A stretch of DNA of 64,000 nt from an uncultured Lachnospiraceae bacterium (GTDB lineage Bacteria; Bacillota; Clostridia; Lachnospirales; Lachnospiraceae), in assembly GCA_905233955.1 (NCBI GenBank), contig CAJOFQ010000005.1, positions 62,001-126,000 of the forward strand, read 5' to 3'. The translations under genes were made by a program, and so were the position numbers. The notes beneath the pieces were generated by a model, which saw nothing but the letters and a program-made list of their open reading frames with translations, did not search any database and was not told the origin of the DNA. Positions 26,311 through 36,494 of the stretch are shown here, in pieces. Within the stretch, counting starts at the first letter, position 1. Every line of letters begins with the position of its first letter.

Positions 26311-28098
26311 ATGAATGATCAAAGCCGATTAGATGAACTGCGGCGATTAATGTTAAAAAAGCACATAGATGTGTATCTGGTGGTTTTGTCTGATTATCAT
26401 AGCTCTGAAAATGTTGTAGAAGCATTTCAGGAGATCCGTTGGCTGTCCGGTTTTTCTGGAACTAATGCAACCATCATTGTAACACAGGATGACGCCGGTT
26501 TATGGACGGATGGACGCTATTTTATTCAGGCAAAAAACCAGATTAAAAACAGTGGAATCAGGCTGTTTCCTATGGGCGAAGAGGGGGTGCCTGATGTTTA
26601 TGAATATATAGACGAGCACCTGAAAAAAGGGATGACGCTAGGCTATGACGGACGGGTTGTATCCCTTGAAGATCATGAAAGATACAAAAAGCTTGCCAGA
26701 GGCAATGGGGCAGGAATCAAATGCAGGGAGAACCTTATAGACAGTTTGTGGACAGATCGCCCGCAGCTTCCCTGCAGTAAGGTATGGATTCTGTCTGATA
26801 GTTTCTGCGGAGAATCAGTGGAGGACAAGCTGGGCAGGGTATCAAAGCTTCTACAAAAAAGAGGCGCAGACGCTATCCTGGTAAGTGACCTTTGCGATAT
26901 TGCCTGGCTTTTGAACATCAGAGGAAATGATATAGATTATGTACCTGTAGCACTTTCCTTTTTTTATTTGGGGAAAAACAAACGCATTCTCTATATTGAT
27001 GGTAAATCATTATCCGATGAAACAAGGGCTTACTTTGAAGCATTAGATATAGAAATACATCCTTATGAGAGTGTTTTTTCAGATATCAGAAGGATAAGGG
27101 CATCAAGGGTGATGATCGACCCGTTGACTGTTAATGCAGCCATAGCATCCGGTATTCCTTTCTGGATAAGGCAGATCAAAAGACCAAGTCCCATAACCCG
27201 GTTAAAAGCTGTTAAGAACAAAACCGAGATTAAAAACACCAGGCTGGCGCACATCAAAGATGGTGTTGCAGTAACCAAATTTATTTACCGGATAAAAACA
27301 GGAATTGGAATTGAAGACATTACTGAATGCAGTGCAGCCGATATCTTACATGATTTAAGAGCCAAGCAGGAGCATTTCATTGATGAAAGCTTTTCTACCA
27401 TCAGTGCATATGGCGCTAACGCGGCAATGATGCATTATGAACCGGATCGAAATAATGATGTCAAGCTCCAGTCAAAGGGATTCTTGCTTGTGGATTCCGG
27501 CGGACACTATTTTGAAGGGACAACGGACATAACCAGGACTATAGTTTTAGGTCCGCTTACTCCCGAGGAGATACATGGATTTACTCTTACCCTTAGGGGA
27601 GCTTTAAGGTTGATGGCCGCAAGGTTTCCAAAGGGTACTCTGTGTCAGGGTCTGGATGTATTGGCCAGAGGTCCGTTTTGGGATGAGGGGCTCGATTACA
27701 GATGTGGAACGGGTCACGGAGTTGGGCACATCTTAAGTGTGCATGAGGGTCCTAATGGATTTCGGAGCAAGATCACAAAGAAGCTTAAGGCATGCCCCCT
27801 TTTGCCCGGAATGATCACAACTGACGAGCCGGGATTATATGAAGAAGGCAAGTTTGGCGTGCGCATTGAAAACGAGCTTCTATGCGTGAGTGACAGGAAA
27901 ACGGAATACGGTTCTTTTTTGCGTTTTGAAAATATTACTATGGCGCCAATTGATCTTGATGCAGTAGATCTGTCGCTGCTGACAGAAGAGGAAAAAAATA
28001 CTCTTAACGAATATCATAAACGGGTATACGACACACTTCTTCCTTTTATGGATGAGGATGAGGCAGTCTGGTTAAGAAAGGCAACCAAAGCAGTATAA
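26311..28098 (+). CDS. Xaa-Pro aminopeptidase (M24B), long form
   Basis: ATG 26311 is preferred over GTG 26302 because AAGGGTG lies just upstream. The 595-residue protein has two creatinase-like N-terminal domains and a C-terminal M24 metallopeptidase domain with the dinuclear metal ligands in DSGGHYFEGTTDITRT, GTGHGVGH, TTDEPGLYEEG and RIENE. It removes N-terminal residues preceding proline. Its length equals that of the three-domain aminopeptidase P type. The stop overlaps the polA start as TAATG. Confidence 0.93.
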   Translation: MNDQSRLDELRRLMLKKHIDVYLVVLSDYHSSENVVEAFQEIRWLSGFSGTNATIIVTQDDAGLWTDGRYFIQAKNQIKNSGIRLFPMGEEGVPDVYEYIDEHLKKGMTLGYDGRVVSLEDHERYKKLARGNGAGIKCRENLIDSLWTDRPQLPCSKVWILSDSFCGESVEDKLGRVSKLLQKRGADAILVSDLCDIAWLLNIRGNDIDYVPVALSFFYLGKNKRILYIDGKSLSDETRAYFEALDIEIHPYESVFSDIRRIRASRVMIDPLTVNAAIASGIPFWIRQIKRPSPITRLKAVKNKTEIKNTRLAHIKDGVAVTKFIYRIKTGIGIEDITECSAADILHDLRAKQEHFIDESFSTISAYGANAAMMHYEPDRNNDVKLQSKGFLLVDSGGHYFEGTTDITRTIVLGPLTPEEIHGFTLTLRGALRLMAARFPKGTLCQGLDVLARGPFWDEGLDYRCGTGHGVGHILSVHEGPNGFRSKITKKLKACPLLPGMITTDEPGLYEEGKFGVRIENELLCVSDRKTEYGSFLRFENITMAPIDLDAVDLSLLTEEEKNTLNEYHKRVYDTLLPFMDEDEAVWLRKATKAV

Positions 28099-30764
28099 TG
28101 GATAAATTATTATTGATAGACGGACACAGCATATTAAACAGAGCTTTTTTCGGATTGCCTGACCTGACCAATGCCAAGGGTGTTCATACAAACGCCGTGT
28201 ACGGTTTTTTGAATATAATGTTCAAGGTTTTAGAAACGGAGAATCCCAAGTATCTTACCGTAGCCTTTGATGTTTCAGCGCCCACCTTCAGGCATAAGAT
28301 GTATGATGCTTATAAAGGCACCAGGAAGCCTATGGCTGATGAGTTAAGGCAACAGGTACCCATGATCAAGGAAATGCTTAATGCAATGGGAATAGTAACC
28401 GTGGAAAAGGCAGGCCTTGAGGCGGATGATATTCTGGGAACTCTGGCGACCAGAGCAGCAGCCGATGGCAAGGAGGTAGTTATTCTGTCAGGCGACAGAG
28501 ATTTGCTTCAGCTTGCAGGTAAGCATATCAAAATTTCCATTCCCAAGACAAAACGCACAGGCACCGAGATAGAAGAGTATTATGAAAAGGATGTCATAGA
28601 ACAAAAACAGGTTACGCCAAAGGAATTTATCGATGTTAAGGCGTTATGGGGAGATACTTCGGACAATATTCCAGGCGTCCCGCAAATAGGTGAGAAAACA
28701 GCTACAGCCATAATAGCCCAATACCACAGTATAGAAGAGGCTTATGAGCATGCAGATGAAATAAAGCCTCCCAGGGCGTCAAAGAATCTCAAGGAATACT
28801 ACGATCAGGCTGTATTATCCAAGGAGCTGGCTACAATAGTTGTGGATGCCGATCTGGATTATGATATACAATCGGCACTGTGCGGCAATTTTTACACTCC
28901 CGAAGCTTACAAGCTGTGCAAGGAGTGGGAATTTAAAAATCTGCTTTCGCGTTTTGAAGTAACTGAAGAGATAAGAACTGACAAAGAACTTGACTTTAAG
29001 AGGACAGACAGCCTTGATGAGATTAAAGCTTTTATAGCTGAATTGTCAAAAGAGCCGGTTGTGGGCTTTTCAATGGCGGCTGATGAAAGTACTATAAGGG
29101 GCTTTGCCCTTTCCAATGCAAAAAAAAGCATATTATATGTGTCCGGTTCTATTGAAGAATTTTATGAGGCTTTAAGCAGTGTTCTTAAACTGCAGTCAGC
29201 AGAGCTTAGTTTATTTGATATCAAAAGAAAGCTATCTCTGTTGACTGAGTCTGACATAACAGAACAGCTTGTAGGCTTTTTAAAAAATAGCAATGACAGA
29301 CGGATATTTGATTGCAGCATAGCTGCCTATCTTATTAATCCTCTGGCAAAGACCTACACCTTTGAAGATATTGCAAGGGATTATCTGGGAATGCTGCTTC
29401 CCTCATATACAGACTTGTTTGCAAAGACAAAAGAAGCAGCAGTACTTAAGGATATGCCTGATAATGCAACGCTGTATTACTGCTATGAGGCGTTCGTAGC
29501 TGCTTCGTCTTTAAGTGAGCTTAAGAAGTCTCTTGGGGAATATAAAATGGATAAGCTCTATTATGACATAGAGCTTCCTCTTGCCGGAACTCTTTATGCC
29601 ATGGAGCGTGAAGGCATGGCTATAGACGGTGATGCCCTTGAAGAGTACGGCAAAAGTCTGCTGGGAGGAATAGAGGATTTACAGCAGAAAATTTTTGATG
29701 CAGCGGGAGAAGAATTTAATATTAATTCTCCAAAACAGTTAGGAGAGATCCTTTTTGAAAGGCTGTCACTTCCAGGTGGTAAAAAGACAAAAACCGGGTA
29801 TTCAACTGCCGCCGAAGTACTTCAGAAGCTCTCATATGATTATCCGATTGTGGCGGATGTTTTGAAATACCGTCAGCTTACAAAATTAAAATCCACTTAC
29901 GCAGATGGTCTGTATGATTGCATAAAAGATGATGGACGGATTCACACTACATTTGAGCAGACTGTAGCAGCTACCGGAAGACTTTCATCAATCAATCCCA
30001 ATCTGCAGAATATTCCTGTCAGGCTGGAGCTTGGCAAAGAGATTAGGAAGGTGTTTCATCCAAGGGATGGCTACATCTTTATTGATGCGGATTACTCCCA
30101 AATTGAGTTAAGGGTTCTGGCTCACATGTCAGGCGATGAGAATCTAATAGAAGCCTACCGGCAGAATCAGGATATTCACAGAGCTACCGCTTCCAGAGTT
30201 TTTCATGTACCCTTTGAAGAAGTCAGTGAGCAGCAGAGGCGCAATGCCAAGGCCGTTAATTTTGGTATAGTGTACGGAATAAGCGCCTTTGGCCTGGGAG
30301 AGGATCTGGATATTTCAAGGAAGGAAGCCCAGGATTATATTGATGATTATTATAAAGCTTATCCGGGGCTTAAGCTGTTTTTGGATAAATGCATATCAGA
30401 CGCAAAACAATCAGGTTATTCTGTAACTATGTTTGGACGCAGAAGGCCAATTCCGGAGCTATCTTCCAGTAACTTTATGCAGCGTAATTTTGGCGAGAGG
30501 GTGGCAATGAACGCCCCCATACAGGGGAGTGCAGCTGACATTATAAAAATTGCCATGAACAGGGTATATGACAGATTGTCTGCCGAAGGCCTTAAGTCCA
30601 GACTTATTCTGCAGGTTCATGATGAGTTGTTGATAGAGGCTTTTGAACCTGAGGCAGAAAAGGTTGAGCAGATATTACAGGATGAGATGACCCATGCCTG
30701 TGACCTGTTGGTGGAGCTGGTAATAGATGTTCACAGGGGACATACCTGGTATGATGCTAAATGA
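28098..30764 (+). CDS. polA: DNA polymerase I
   Basis: The 888-residue protein has an N-terminal 5'-3' exonuclease (LLIDGHSILNRAFFG, SGDRDLLQL, DNIPGVPQIGEKTA), a middle proofreading-like domain and a C-terminal polymerase domain (DADYSQIELRVLAHMSGD; RRNAKAVNFGIVYG; QVHDELLIEA). The middle domain starts VGFSMAADE in place of the Asp-x-Glu catalytic motif, so 3'-5' proofreading is probably lost, as in many Firmicutes. The start is coupled to the upstream peptidase gene. Confidence 0.97.
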   Translation: MDKLLLIDGHSILNRAFFGLPDLTNAKGVHTNAVYGFLNIMFKVLETENPKYLTVAFDVSAPTFRHKMYDAYKGTRKPMADELRQQVPMIKEMLNAMGIVTVEKAGLEADDILGTLATRAAADGKEVVILSGDRDLLQLAGKHIKISIPKTKRTGTEIEEYYEKDVIEQKQVTPKEFIDVKALWGDTSDNIPGVPQIGEKTATAIIAQYHSIEEAYEHADEIKPPRASKNLKEYYDQAVLSKELATIVVDADLDYDIQSALCGNFYTPEAYKLCKEWEFKNLLSRFEVTEEIRTDKELDFKRTDSLDEIKAFIAELSKEPVVGFSMAADESTIRGFALSNAKKSILYVSGSIEEFYEALSSVLKLQSAELSLFDIKRKLSLLTESDITEQLVGFLKNSNDRRIFDCSIAAYLINPLAKTYTFEDIARDYLGMLLPSYTDLFAKTKEAAVLKDMPDNATLYYCYEAFVAASSLSELKKSLGEYKMDKLYYDIELPLAGTLYAMEREGMAIDGDALEEYGKSLLGGIEDLQQKIFDAAGEEFNINSPKQLGEILFERLSLPGGKKTKTGYSTAAEVLQKLSYDYPIVADVLKYRQLTKLKSTYADGLYDCIKDDGRIHTTFEQTVAATGRLSSINPNLQNIPVRLELGKEIRKVFHPRDGYIFIDADYSQIELRVLAHMSGDENLIEAYRQNQDIHRATASRVFHVPFEEVSEQQRRNAKAVNFGIVYGISAFGLGEDLDISRKEAQDYIDDYYKAYPGLKLFLDKCISDAKQSGYSVTMFGRRRPIPELSSSNFMQRNFGERVAMNAPIQGSAADIIKIAMNRVYDRLSAEGLKSRLILQVHDELLIEAFEPEAEKVEQILQDEMTHACDLLVELVIDVHRGHTWYDAK

Positions 30765-31428
30765 TTCTGATAATCTCTCAAATGACAGATGGCAGTTCTT
30801 TTTAGATGGGATGTTGCAGGAGAATGATCCTTTTATGGAGGAGCTTCGAAGCAGAGCCGTAAGTAATCATGTGCCCCTTATTCGCCGGGAAACAGAGTAT
30901 TTTCTCAGGTGGCTTGTTGCTTTAAAAGCTCCCACAAGGATACTTGAGATCGGAACGGGGACGGGTTATTCTGCAATTTGTATGATGCGATTTGCACCGA
31001 CAGATGCTACAATTATCACCATTGAACAATCCGAAAAAAGAGCTGATGAGGCGTCAGTCAATTTTAAAGACTCAGGATTTGCCGGAAGAATTAGTATAAT
31101 AAACGATGACGCGTGTAATGTTCTTCCAAAGCTTGATGAAGATTTTGATATGATATTTTTGGACGCAGCCAAGGGTCAGTATTTGTCCTTTTTTCCCTGG
31201 CTTGTCAAGCTTATTTCCCATAAGGGAATACTGGTGTGTGATAATATTCTTCAAAATGGCAGTATATTGGAGTCGCGCTTTGCCATTCGACGCAGAGATC
31301 GTACCATCCACAAGAGAATGAGGGATTTTTTATATGAATTGACCCATAACTCCTGCTTGATAACCGATTTGCTGCCGATCGGTGATGGCATCGCAATTTC
31401 TGTAAAGAATCAGGATTATCATGAATAA
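30751..31428 (+). CDS. trmR: O-methyltransferase, TrmR (YrrM) type
   Basis: AGGGGA at 30735-30740 favours ATG 30751, which overlaps the end of polA by 14 nt. The 225-residue class I methyltransferase has the SAM loop LEIGTGTGYSAICM, an acidic ITIEQS, and DMIFLDAAKGQY plus VCDNIL with metal-binding residues, as in catechol-type O-methyltransferases. In Bacillus the homologue TrmR methylates 5-hydroxyuridine at tRNA position 34. The call rests on the next gene, a U32 peptidase-family protein, whose homologues make that hydroxyuridine. Confidence 0.82.
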   Translation: MMLNDSDNLSNDRWQFFLDGMLQENDPFMEELRSRAVSNHVPLIRRETEYFLRWLVALKAPTRILEIGTGTGYSAICMMRFAPTDATIITIEQSEKRADEASVNFKDSGFAGRISIINDDACNVLPKLDEDFDMIFLDAAKGQYLSFFPWLVKLISHKGILVCDNILQNGSILESRFAIRRRDRTIHKRMRDFLYELTHNSCLITDLLPIGDGIAISVKNQDYHE

Positions 31429-32680
31429 TAAACCGGAACTACTTATGCCGGCAGGCAATCTGGAAACTCTGAAGATAGCATTTATATATGGAGCAGATGC
31501 TGTCTATATTGGCGGTGAGGCGTACAGCCTAAGAGCCAAAGCGGATAATTTTTCACGGCAGGACATGCTGGATGCTCTGGATTTTGCACATAAGCTGGGA
31601 GGAAGGGTATATATAACAGCTAATATTTTCGCACACAACGGGGATTTGAATGGTGTGAGGGAATATTTTAAAGAGTTGAATGAGATACGCCCGGATGGAG
31701 TGCTGGTGGCTGATCCGGGAGTTTTGGCTCTGGCGTTTGATCTTCTTGACAATATTCCCATACATCTTAGTACCCAGGCTAACACTACCAACATAGAAAG
31801 TGTCCGTTTTTGGCACAGGCTGGGTGTAAGCCGTATTGTTTTAGCCAGGGAATTATCTCTAAAAGAGATAGAAGAGATATCCGGGGAAGCTTCAGATATT
31901 CCGGAGATTGAGGTTTTTGTCCACGGAGCAATGTGTATTTCATATTCCGGGCGGTGCCTCTTGAGCAATTATTTTACCGGAAGGGATGCTAACAGAGGGG
32001 CGTGTACCCATCCATGCCGCTGGAAATATCGCATAGAAGAGGAGACAAGAGAGGGAGAATATTTGCCCATTGAGGAGAATGACAGAGGCACATTTCTTAT
32101 GAATTCCAGGGATCTGTGTATGATCTCTCACATCGACAGGCTCATAGATGCAGGAATCAGCAGTCTAAAGGTCGAAGGAAGAATGAAGTCTATTCTTTAT
32201 GTGGCCTCAGTGGCAAGAGCTTACAGGCAGGCAATAGATGATTATTTGATATCACCTGATAACTACCTGAAGCGTAAAGACTGGTATGAAAGCGAGGTTC
32301 GCGCCTGTACTAACCGGACCTTTACGACCGGATTCTTTTTCGGGAAACCATCCGATGAATCCATGATATATGATGAATCAACCTATGTGACAGAATATGT
32401 ATTTCTGGGGGTTGTGGGAGTAGAGAAGCAAATAGGAAACAGATGCTGTTATCGTATGATGCAGAGGAATAAGTGCTCTGTGGGTGAAACAGTTGAGATT
32501 ATGAAACCTTCAGGGGATAATATAGCTGCAACTATCTTGCAATTATACGATGAAGAGGGTAATATGATAGATAGTGTGCCCCACGCCAAACAGATTTTTT
32601 ACATTGATCTGGGGAGAAAGCTGGATGAATTTGACATTTTAAGGCGCAGAAAGTCTGATAACAACAGTATTGTTGGCTGA
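31421..32680 (+). CDS. peptidase U32-family tRNA hydroxylation protein, TrhP type
   Basis: The 419-residue protein starts ELLMPAGNLETLKIAFIYGADAVYIGG, the U32 family signature, and has the conserved Cys-rich segment SGRCLLSNYFTGRDANRGACTHPCRW that carries the iron-sulfur ligands of RlhA/TrhP proteins. TrhP forms 5-hydroxyuridine at tRNA U34 using prephenate. The 8-nt overlap with the trmR-like gene matches the Bacillus yrrM-yrrN/yrrO arrangement, although only one U32 gene is present here. Confidence 0.87.
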   Translation: MNNKPELLMPAGNLETLKIAFIYGADAVYIGGEAYSLRAKADNFSRQDMLDALDFAHKLGGRVYITANIFAHNGDLNGVREYFKELNEIRPDGVLVADPGVLALAFDLLDNIPIHLSTQANTTNIESVRFWHRLGVSRIVLARELSLKEIEEISGEASDIPEIEVFVHGAMCISYSGRCLLSNYFTGRDANRGACTHPCRWKYRIEEETREGEYLPIEENDRGTFLMNSRDLCMISHIDRLIDAGISSLKVEGRMKSILYVASVARAYRQAIDDYLISPDNYLKRKDWYESEVRACTNRTFTTGFFFGKPSDESMIYDESTYVTEYVFLGVVGVEKQIGNRCCYRMMQRNKCSVGETVEIMKPSGDNIAATILQLYDEEGNMIDSVPHAKQIFYIDLGRKLDEFDILRRRKSDNNSIVG

Positions 32681-32712
32681 TATACTATGTCTATTAGAGG
32701 GAGGTAAGACAA

Positions 32713-33771
32713 GTGGCGGAAAAATTTGTAGCATATGTTGGGACATATACCCATGAGAATTCAGTAGGCATTCATGTGTACGATGTAGATGTAGAACACG
32801 GCGCTCTTACGGAACGCAGTGTTGCTGAGATTAACAATCCGTCGTATCTTACTATTGCAAAGTCCGGTAAATATCTCTATTCCATAGCTGATGAGGGTGT
32901 AGCCTCCTTTAACATTGACCAGAATGGTGATCTGGAAAAAACCAGCCAGAAGCAGATTGGCGGAATGCGCGGCTGCTTTGTGGAGGTTGATACTAAGAAC
33001 CGTTATTTGTTCGTAGGAGGCTATCATGATGGAAGAGTTACCATGATGCGTCTTAACGATGACGGAACCATAGAAGGTATAGCCGATGGTATCTTCCACA
33101 GAGGTGTTGCCTACACCAAGACTGAGAGGAGAATTGATCATCCCATGGTAAGCTGTGTGAAGCTTACCCGTGATGAGAAGTACCTTCTGGCGGTGGATCA
33201 CGGCCTGTCACAGGTTAAGGTTTACAGGATCGACTACGAGGCCGGTAAGCTTAAGCTGGTGGACATTATCCGGTGTATCCTGGATTCAGCCCCCAGAACA
33301 ATAAGATTCTCACACGATGGAAGATTCTGCTACATACTTGATGAAGTCGCTAATATTATAGAGGTTTATTCCTATCATGAAGAGGATGATAAGCCTGTTT
33401 TTGAACGCATACAGAAGATTTCCGTTCTGGACAAAAAATACGGCATGCTGACAGAAGCTACATGTATGTGCCAGTCATTTAAAGGGGATTATATGTGCGT
33501 CTCCATAGATGGATATAACGGAATGTCGGTATTAAAGAGAGACAATGATACGGGCATGCTCTCCTTTGAGCAGATTACAAAGATAAGCGGCGATTTCCCT
33601 AAATCAGTATCCATGCTGCCGGGGGATGAGTTTGTTGCAGTTATGAATCATGACAGCAATGAGATCAGAACCTTCCAGATGGTTCACGGGGAGCGGCCTT
33701 ATGTATTACAGAGAAGTGCTCCTGTTAAGGTTAACCAGCCAAACTGCGTTAGAATTTTAAAGCTTCAGTAA
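32713..33771 (+). CDS. lactonase-family beta-propeller protein
   Basis: GTG 32713 follows GGGAGG by a normal distance. The 352-residue protein is a seven-bladed propeller of the YbhE/Pgl lactonase family: KFVAYVGTYTHENSVGIHVYDVD at the start, then repeated blade motifs (NPSYLTIAKSGKYLYSI, HPMVSCVKLTRDEKYLLAVDHG, TIRFSHDGRFCYILDE). Family members include 6-phosphogluconolactonase and other sugar lactonases. The real substrate is unknown. It lies alone between the tRNA genes and aroC. Confidence 0.85.
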   Translation: MAEKFVAYVGTYTHENSVGIHVYDVDVEHGALTERSVAEINNPSYLTIAKSGKYLYSIADEGVASFNIDQNGDLEKTSQKQIGGMRGCFVEVDTKNRYLFVGGYHDGRVTMMRLNDDGTIEGIADGIFHRGVAYTKTERRIDHPMVSCVKLTRDEKYLLAVDHGLSQVKVYRIDYEAGKLKLVDIIRCILDSAPRTIRFSHDGRFCYILDEVANIIEVYSYHEEDDKPVFERIQKISVLDKKYGMLTEATCMCQSFKGDYMCVSIDGYNGMSVLKRDNDTGMLSFEQITKISGDFPKSVSMLPGDEFVAVMNHDSNEIRTFQMVHGERPYVLQRSAPVKVNQPNCVRILKLQ

Positions 33772-33787
33772 TTACAGGTGGAGGATT

Positions 33788-34882
33788 ATGACAGGCTCTA
33801 CATTTGGCAGATGCTTTTCCATTACCACATGGGGAGAATCTCATGGTAAGGCGGTTGGAGTGATAGTAGATGGCGTTCCATCCGGTATTATGCTTGACGA
33901 TTTGGATGTTCAAAAGATGCTTGATCGCAGAAGGCCGGGGACTTCCCGTTTTTCCACCGCAAGGCAGGAGTCTGATACAGTAAGCATTTTGTCCGGCGTA
34001 TTTGAAGGCAGGACTACCGGAACTCCAATATCCCTTATGGTTAATAACAGTGATCACAGGTCGGCGGATTACAGTGCAATTAAGGATATATTCCGCCCGG
34101 GCCATGCAGATTACACTTATTTGGCCAAGTATGGCATCAGGGATTACCGTGGAGGAGGCAGAAGCTCGGGCAGGGAGACTATAGGGCGTGTTGCCGCCGG
34201 TGCAATTGCTTCCAAGCTGCTGGAGCAGTTAGGGATATCCATATGTGCTTATACCAGGTCCATAGGGAATATTACTGTATCTGATGTGGATTTTGATGAG
34301 ATTTCAAAGAATCCCTTATATATGCCTGATGAAAAGGCAGCCCGTGAAGCGGCGGAATATATTGATTCTGTAATGAAGGAAGGGGATTCTGTCGGAGGAG
34401 TAGTAGAATGCGTGGTTAATAATCTTCCGGCAGGTCTTGGTGATCCTGTTTTTTCAAGACTTGATGCTAATCTTGCAGCAGCCATGCTGTCAATAGGTGC
34501 TTCCAAGGGCTTCGAAATAGGAGACGGCTTTGCTGCGGCATCGCTTAAAGGCAGTGAGGATAATGATGAGTTCTCCGGTAATGGCGGGACCGTAAAAAAG
34601 CTTTCTAATCATTCCGGTGGTGTACTTGGAGGCATTAGTGACGGCAGCGATCTTGTGTTCAGGGTAGCATTTAAGCCTACGCCTTCGATCTCCAGAGAAC
34701 AAAATACAGTATCCACAAGCGGGGAGGACAGGAGGATTTCCATTAAGGGAAGACACGACCCTGTTATAGTTCCAAGGGCTGTAGTTGTTGTAGAGGCTAT
34801 GGCAGCAATAGTGATTTGTGACGCGTTGTTATCAAATGTAACAAGCCGTATGGAGTATATTAGACAGATTTATGAGCGATAA
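33788..34882 (+). CDS. aroC: chorismate synthase
   Basis: Chorismate synthase makes chorismate from EPSP using reduced FMN. The 364-residue protein has the signatures GESHGKAVGVIVDGVPSG, the RRPG-x-FSTARQESD segment, and DYRGGGRSSGRETIGRVAAGAIA. Length and order are standard. The end of the gene overlaps tgt by 11 nt. Confidence 0.97.
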   Translation: MTGSTFGRCFSITTWGESHGKAVGVIVDGVPSGIMLDDLDVQKMLDRRRPGTSRFSTARQESDTVSILSGVFEGRTTGTPISLMVNNSDHRSADYSAIKDIFRPGHADYTYLAKYGIRDYRGGGRSSGRETIGRVAAGAIASKLLEQLGISICAYTRSIGNITVSDVDFDEISKNPLYMPDEKAAREAAEYIDSVMKEGDSVGGVVECVVNNLPAGLGDPVFSRLDANLAAAMLSIGASKGFEIGDGFAAASLKGSEDNDEFSGNGGTVKKLSNHSGGVLGGISDGSDLVFRVAFKPTPSISREQNTVSTSGEDRRISIKGRHDPVIVPRAVVVVEAMAAIVICDALLSNVTSRMEYIRQIYER

Positions 34883-36023
34883 TTACAGTTATCAGATTTT
34901 AAAACTGGAGGGTCAGGCCAAGCGGGCGCGCTTTACTACGGTTCACGGCGTAGTAGAGACGCCTGTTTTTATGAATGTAGGGACACAGGCTGCCATAAAG
35001 GGTGCTGTTTCTACGGATGACTTATATGATATAGATACCCAGATGGTATTGGGCAATACATATCATCTTCATTTAAGGCCTTCGGATGAGCTAATAATGG
35101 AGATGGGTGGCCTGCACCACTTTATGAACTGGGATCGTCCTATTCTTACCGATTCAGGGGGATTTCAGGTCTTTTCCCTTGCAGACTTAAGAAAAATAAA
35201 AGAAGAAGGCGTAACCTTTGCCTCACATATAGATGGCAGGCGTATTTTTATGGGTCCTGAAGAAAGTATGAGGATTCAGTCTCATCTTGCCTCCACTGTG
35301 GCCATGGCGTTTGATGAATGTCCCCATGCAAGGGCAGAAAGGGATTATGTAGAACAGTCTGTAGAGAGAACCACTCGTTGGCTGTATCGATGCAAGGAAG
35401 AGCTGGATCGTTTGAATAGCATGGATGAGACTATAAATAAGTCCCAGCTTTTGTTTGGCATTAATCAGGGTGCAATATTTCCGGATATTCGAAAAGATAA
35501 TGCCAGACAGATAGCAGAGCTTGACCTGCCAGGATATGCAATAGGCGGTCTGGCAGTAGGTGAAACACACGAGGAAATGTACTATATTTTGGAGGAGGTT
35601 GTTTGCTGCCTGCCTCAGAATAAGCCCACATACTTAATGGGTGTAGGAACACCCTTGAATATTCTGGAAGCCGTTGAGCGAGGTGTAGATTTCTTTGACT
35701 GTGTATATCCAAGCCGGAACGGCCGCCACGGACATGCATATACCAAATTCGGTCGTATGAATTTGCTGAACAAGAGATATGAAAAGGACGACAGACCTGT
35801 AGAGGAAGGCTGCGGATGTCCTGCCTGCCGCAGATATTCACGGGCATATATACATCATTTGTTCAAAGCCAGGGAAATGTTGGGAATGAGGCTGTTGGTT
35901 CTTCATAACCTGTATTTTTACAATCATTTGATGCAGGAGATAAGAGATGCTCTGGATGAGGGAAGATTCAAGGAATACAAGCGCGAAAAAGTTCTTCAAA
36001 TGAGCGGTATAAGCGAGCTGTAA
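34872..36023 (+). CDS. tgt: tRNA-guanine transglycosylase
   Basis: Tgt exchanges guanine 34 for a queuosine precursor in four tRNAs. The 383-residue enzyme has the active-site Asp in LTDSGGFQVFSL, the second catalytic Asp in FFDCVYPSRNGRHG, and the zinc site CGCPACRRYSRAYIHHLF. yajC follows from a separate promoter, an arrangement (tgt-yajC) conserved across bacteria. Together with the trmR/trhP pair it makes the segment rich in wobble-position modification genes. Confidence 0.97.
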   Translation: MSDNYSYQILKLEGQAKRARFTTVHGVVETPVFMNVGTQAAIKGAVSTDDLYDIDTQMVLGNTYHLHLRPSDELIMEMGGLHHFMNWDRPILTDSGGFQVFSLADLRKIKEEGVTFASHIDGRRIFMGPEESMRIQSHLASTVAMAFDECPHARAERDYVEQSVERTTRWLYRCKEELDRLNSMDETINKSQLLFGINQGAIFPDIRKDNARQIAELDLPGYAIGGLAVGETHEEMYYILEEVVCCLPQNKPTYLMGVGTPLNILEAVERGVDFFDCVYPSRNGRHGHAYTKFGRMNLLNKRYEKDDRPVEEGCGCPACRRYSRAYIHHLFKAREMLGMRLLVLHNLYFYNHLMQEIRDALDEGRFKEYKREKVLQMSGISEL

Positions 36024-36048
36024 GGGTATGCTGTTTGGAATTTTTGGG

Positions 36049-36077
36049 TTGAACTATGGGTGTGTATAGTGTAATAT
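36049..36077 (+). promoter_or_regulatory. promoter of yajC
   Basis: TTGAAC (36049-36054) and TAATAT (36072-36077) are 17 bp apart. AAGGAGGAAGG precedes the ATG at 36146. A short hairpin with a 4-nt loop can form at about 36087-36104 in the leader. Confidence 0.6.
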
Positions 36078-36145
36078 AAGAACTCGGTTGTAACTGTACA
36101 GCCAGGAAAGTGGATTATAACTGTCGACATAAGGAGGAAGGAAAT

Positions 36146-36490
36146 ATGATAGTAGCTGCACAGGCTGCAGGCGGAAGTGTGTTAAGTATGGTAACCTGGA
36201 TGGTTATTATATTTGGTATATTTTATTTTATGATGATCCGTCCACAGCAAAAGGAAGCTAATCAGAAGAATGCAATGTTAGCTGAGCTGGCGTTAGGTGA
36301 CACGGTTCTTACCACCAGTGGTTTTTATGGTGTTGTTATTGACATTCAGGATGATACTGTCATAGTAGAATTCGGAAGTAACCGTAACTGCCGCATTCCC
36401 ATGCAGAAATCAGCGATTTCCGCTGTTGAGAAGCCTGAAGATTCTCTCAAGGAACCGGAAGAAAAAGAAGATAAAAAGAAAAAGAAGTAA
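36146..36490 (+). CDS. yajC: preprotein translocase subunit YajC
   Basis: ATG 36146 follows a strong AAGGAGG. The 114-residue protein has one TM helix (about residues 8-28) followed by the family motif MIRPQQKEANQKNAMLAEL and the small beta domain GDTVLTTSGFYGVVIDIQDD. YajC associates with SecDF. The Lys/Glu-rich tail ends in five lysines. The next gene starts 5 nt downstream. Confidence 0.95.
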   Translation: MIVAAQAAGGSVLSMVTWMVIIFGIFYFMMIRPQQKEANQKNAMLAELALGDTVLTTSGFYGVVIDIQDDTVIVEFGSNRNCRIPMQKSAISAVEKPEDSLKEPEEKEDKKKKK

Positions 36491-36494
36491 TACT

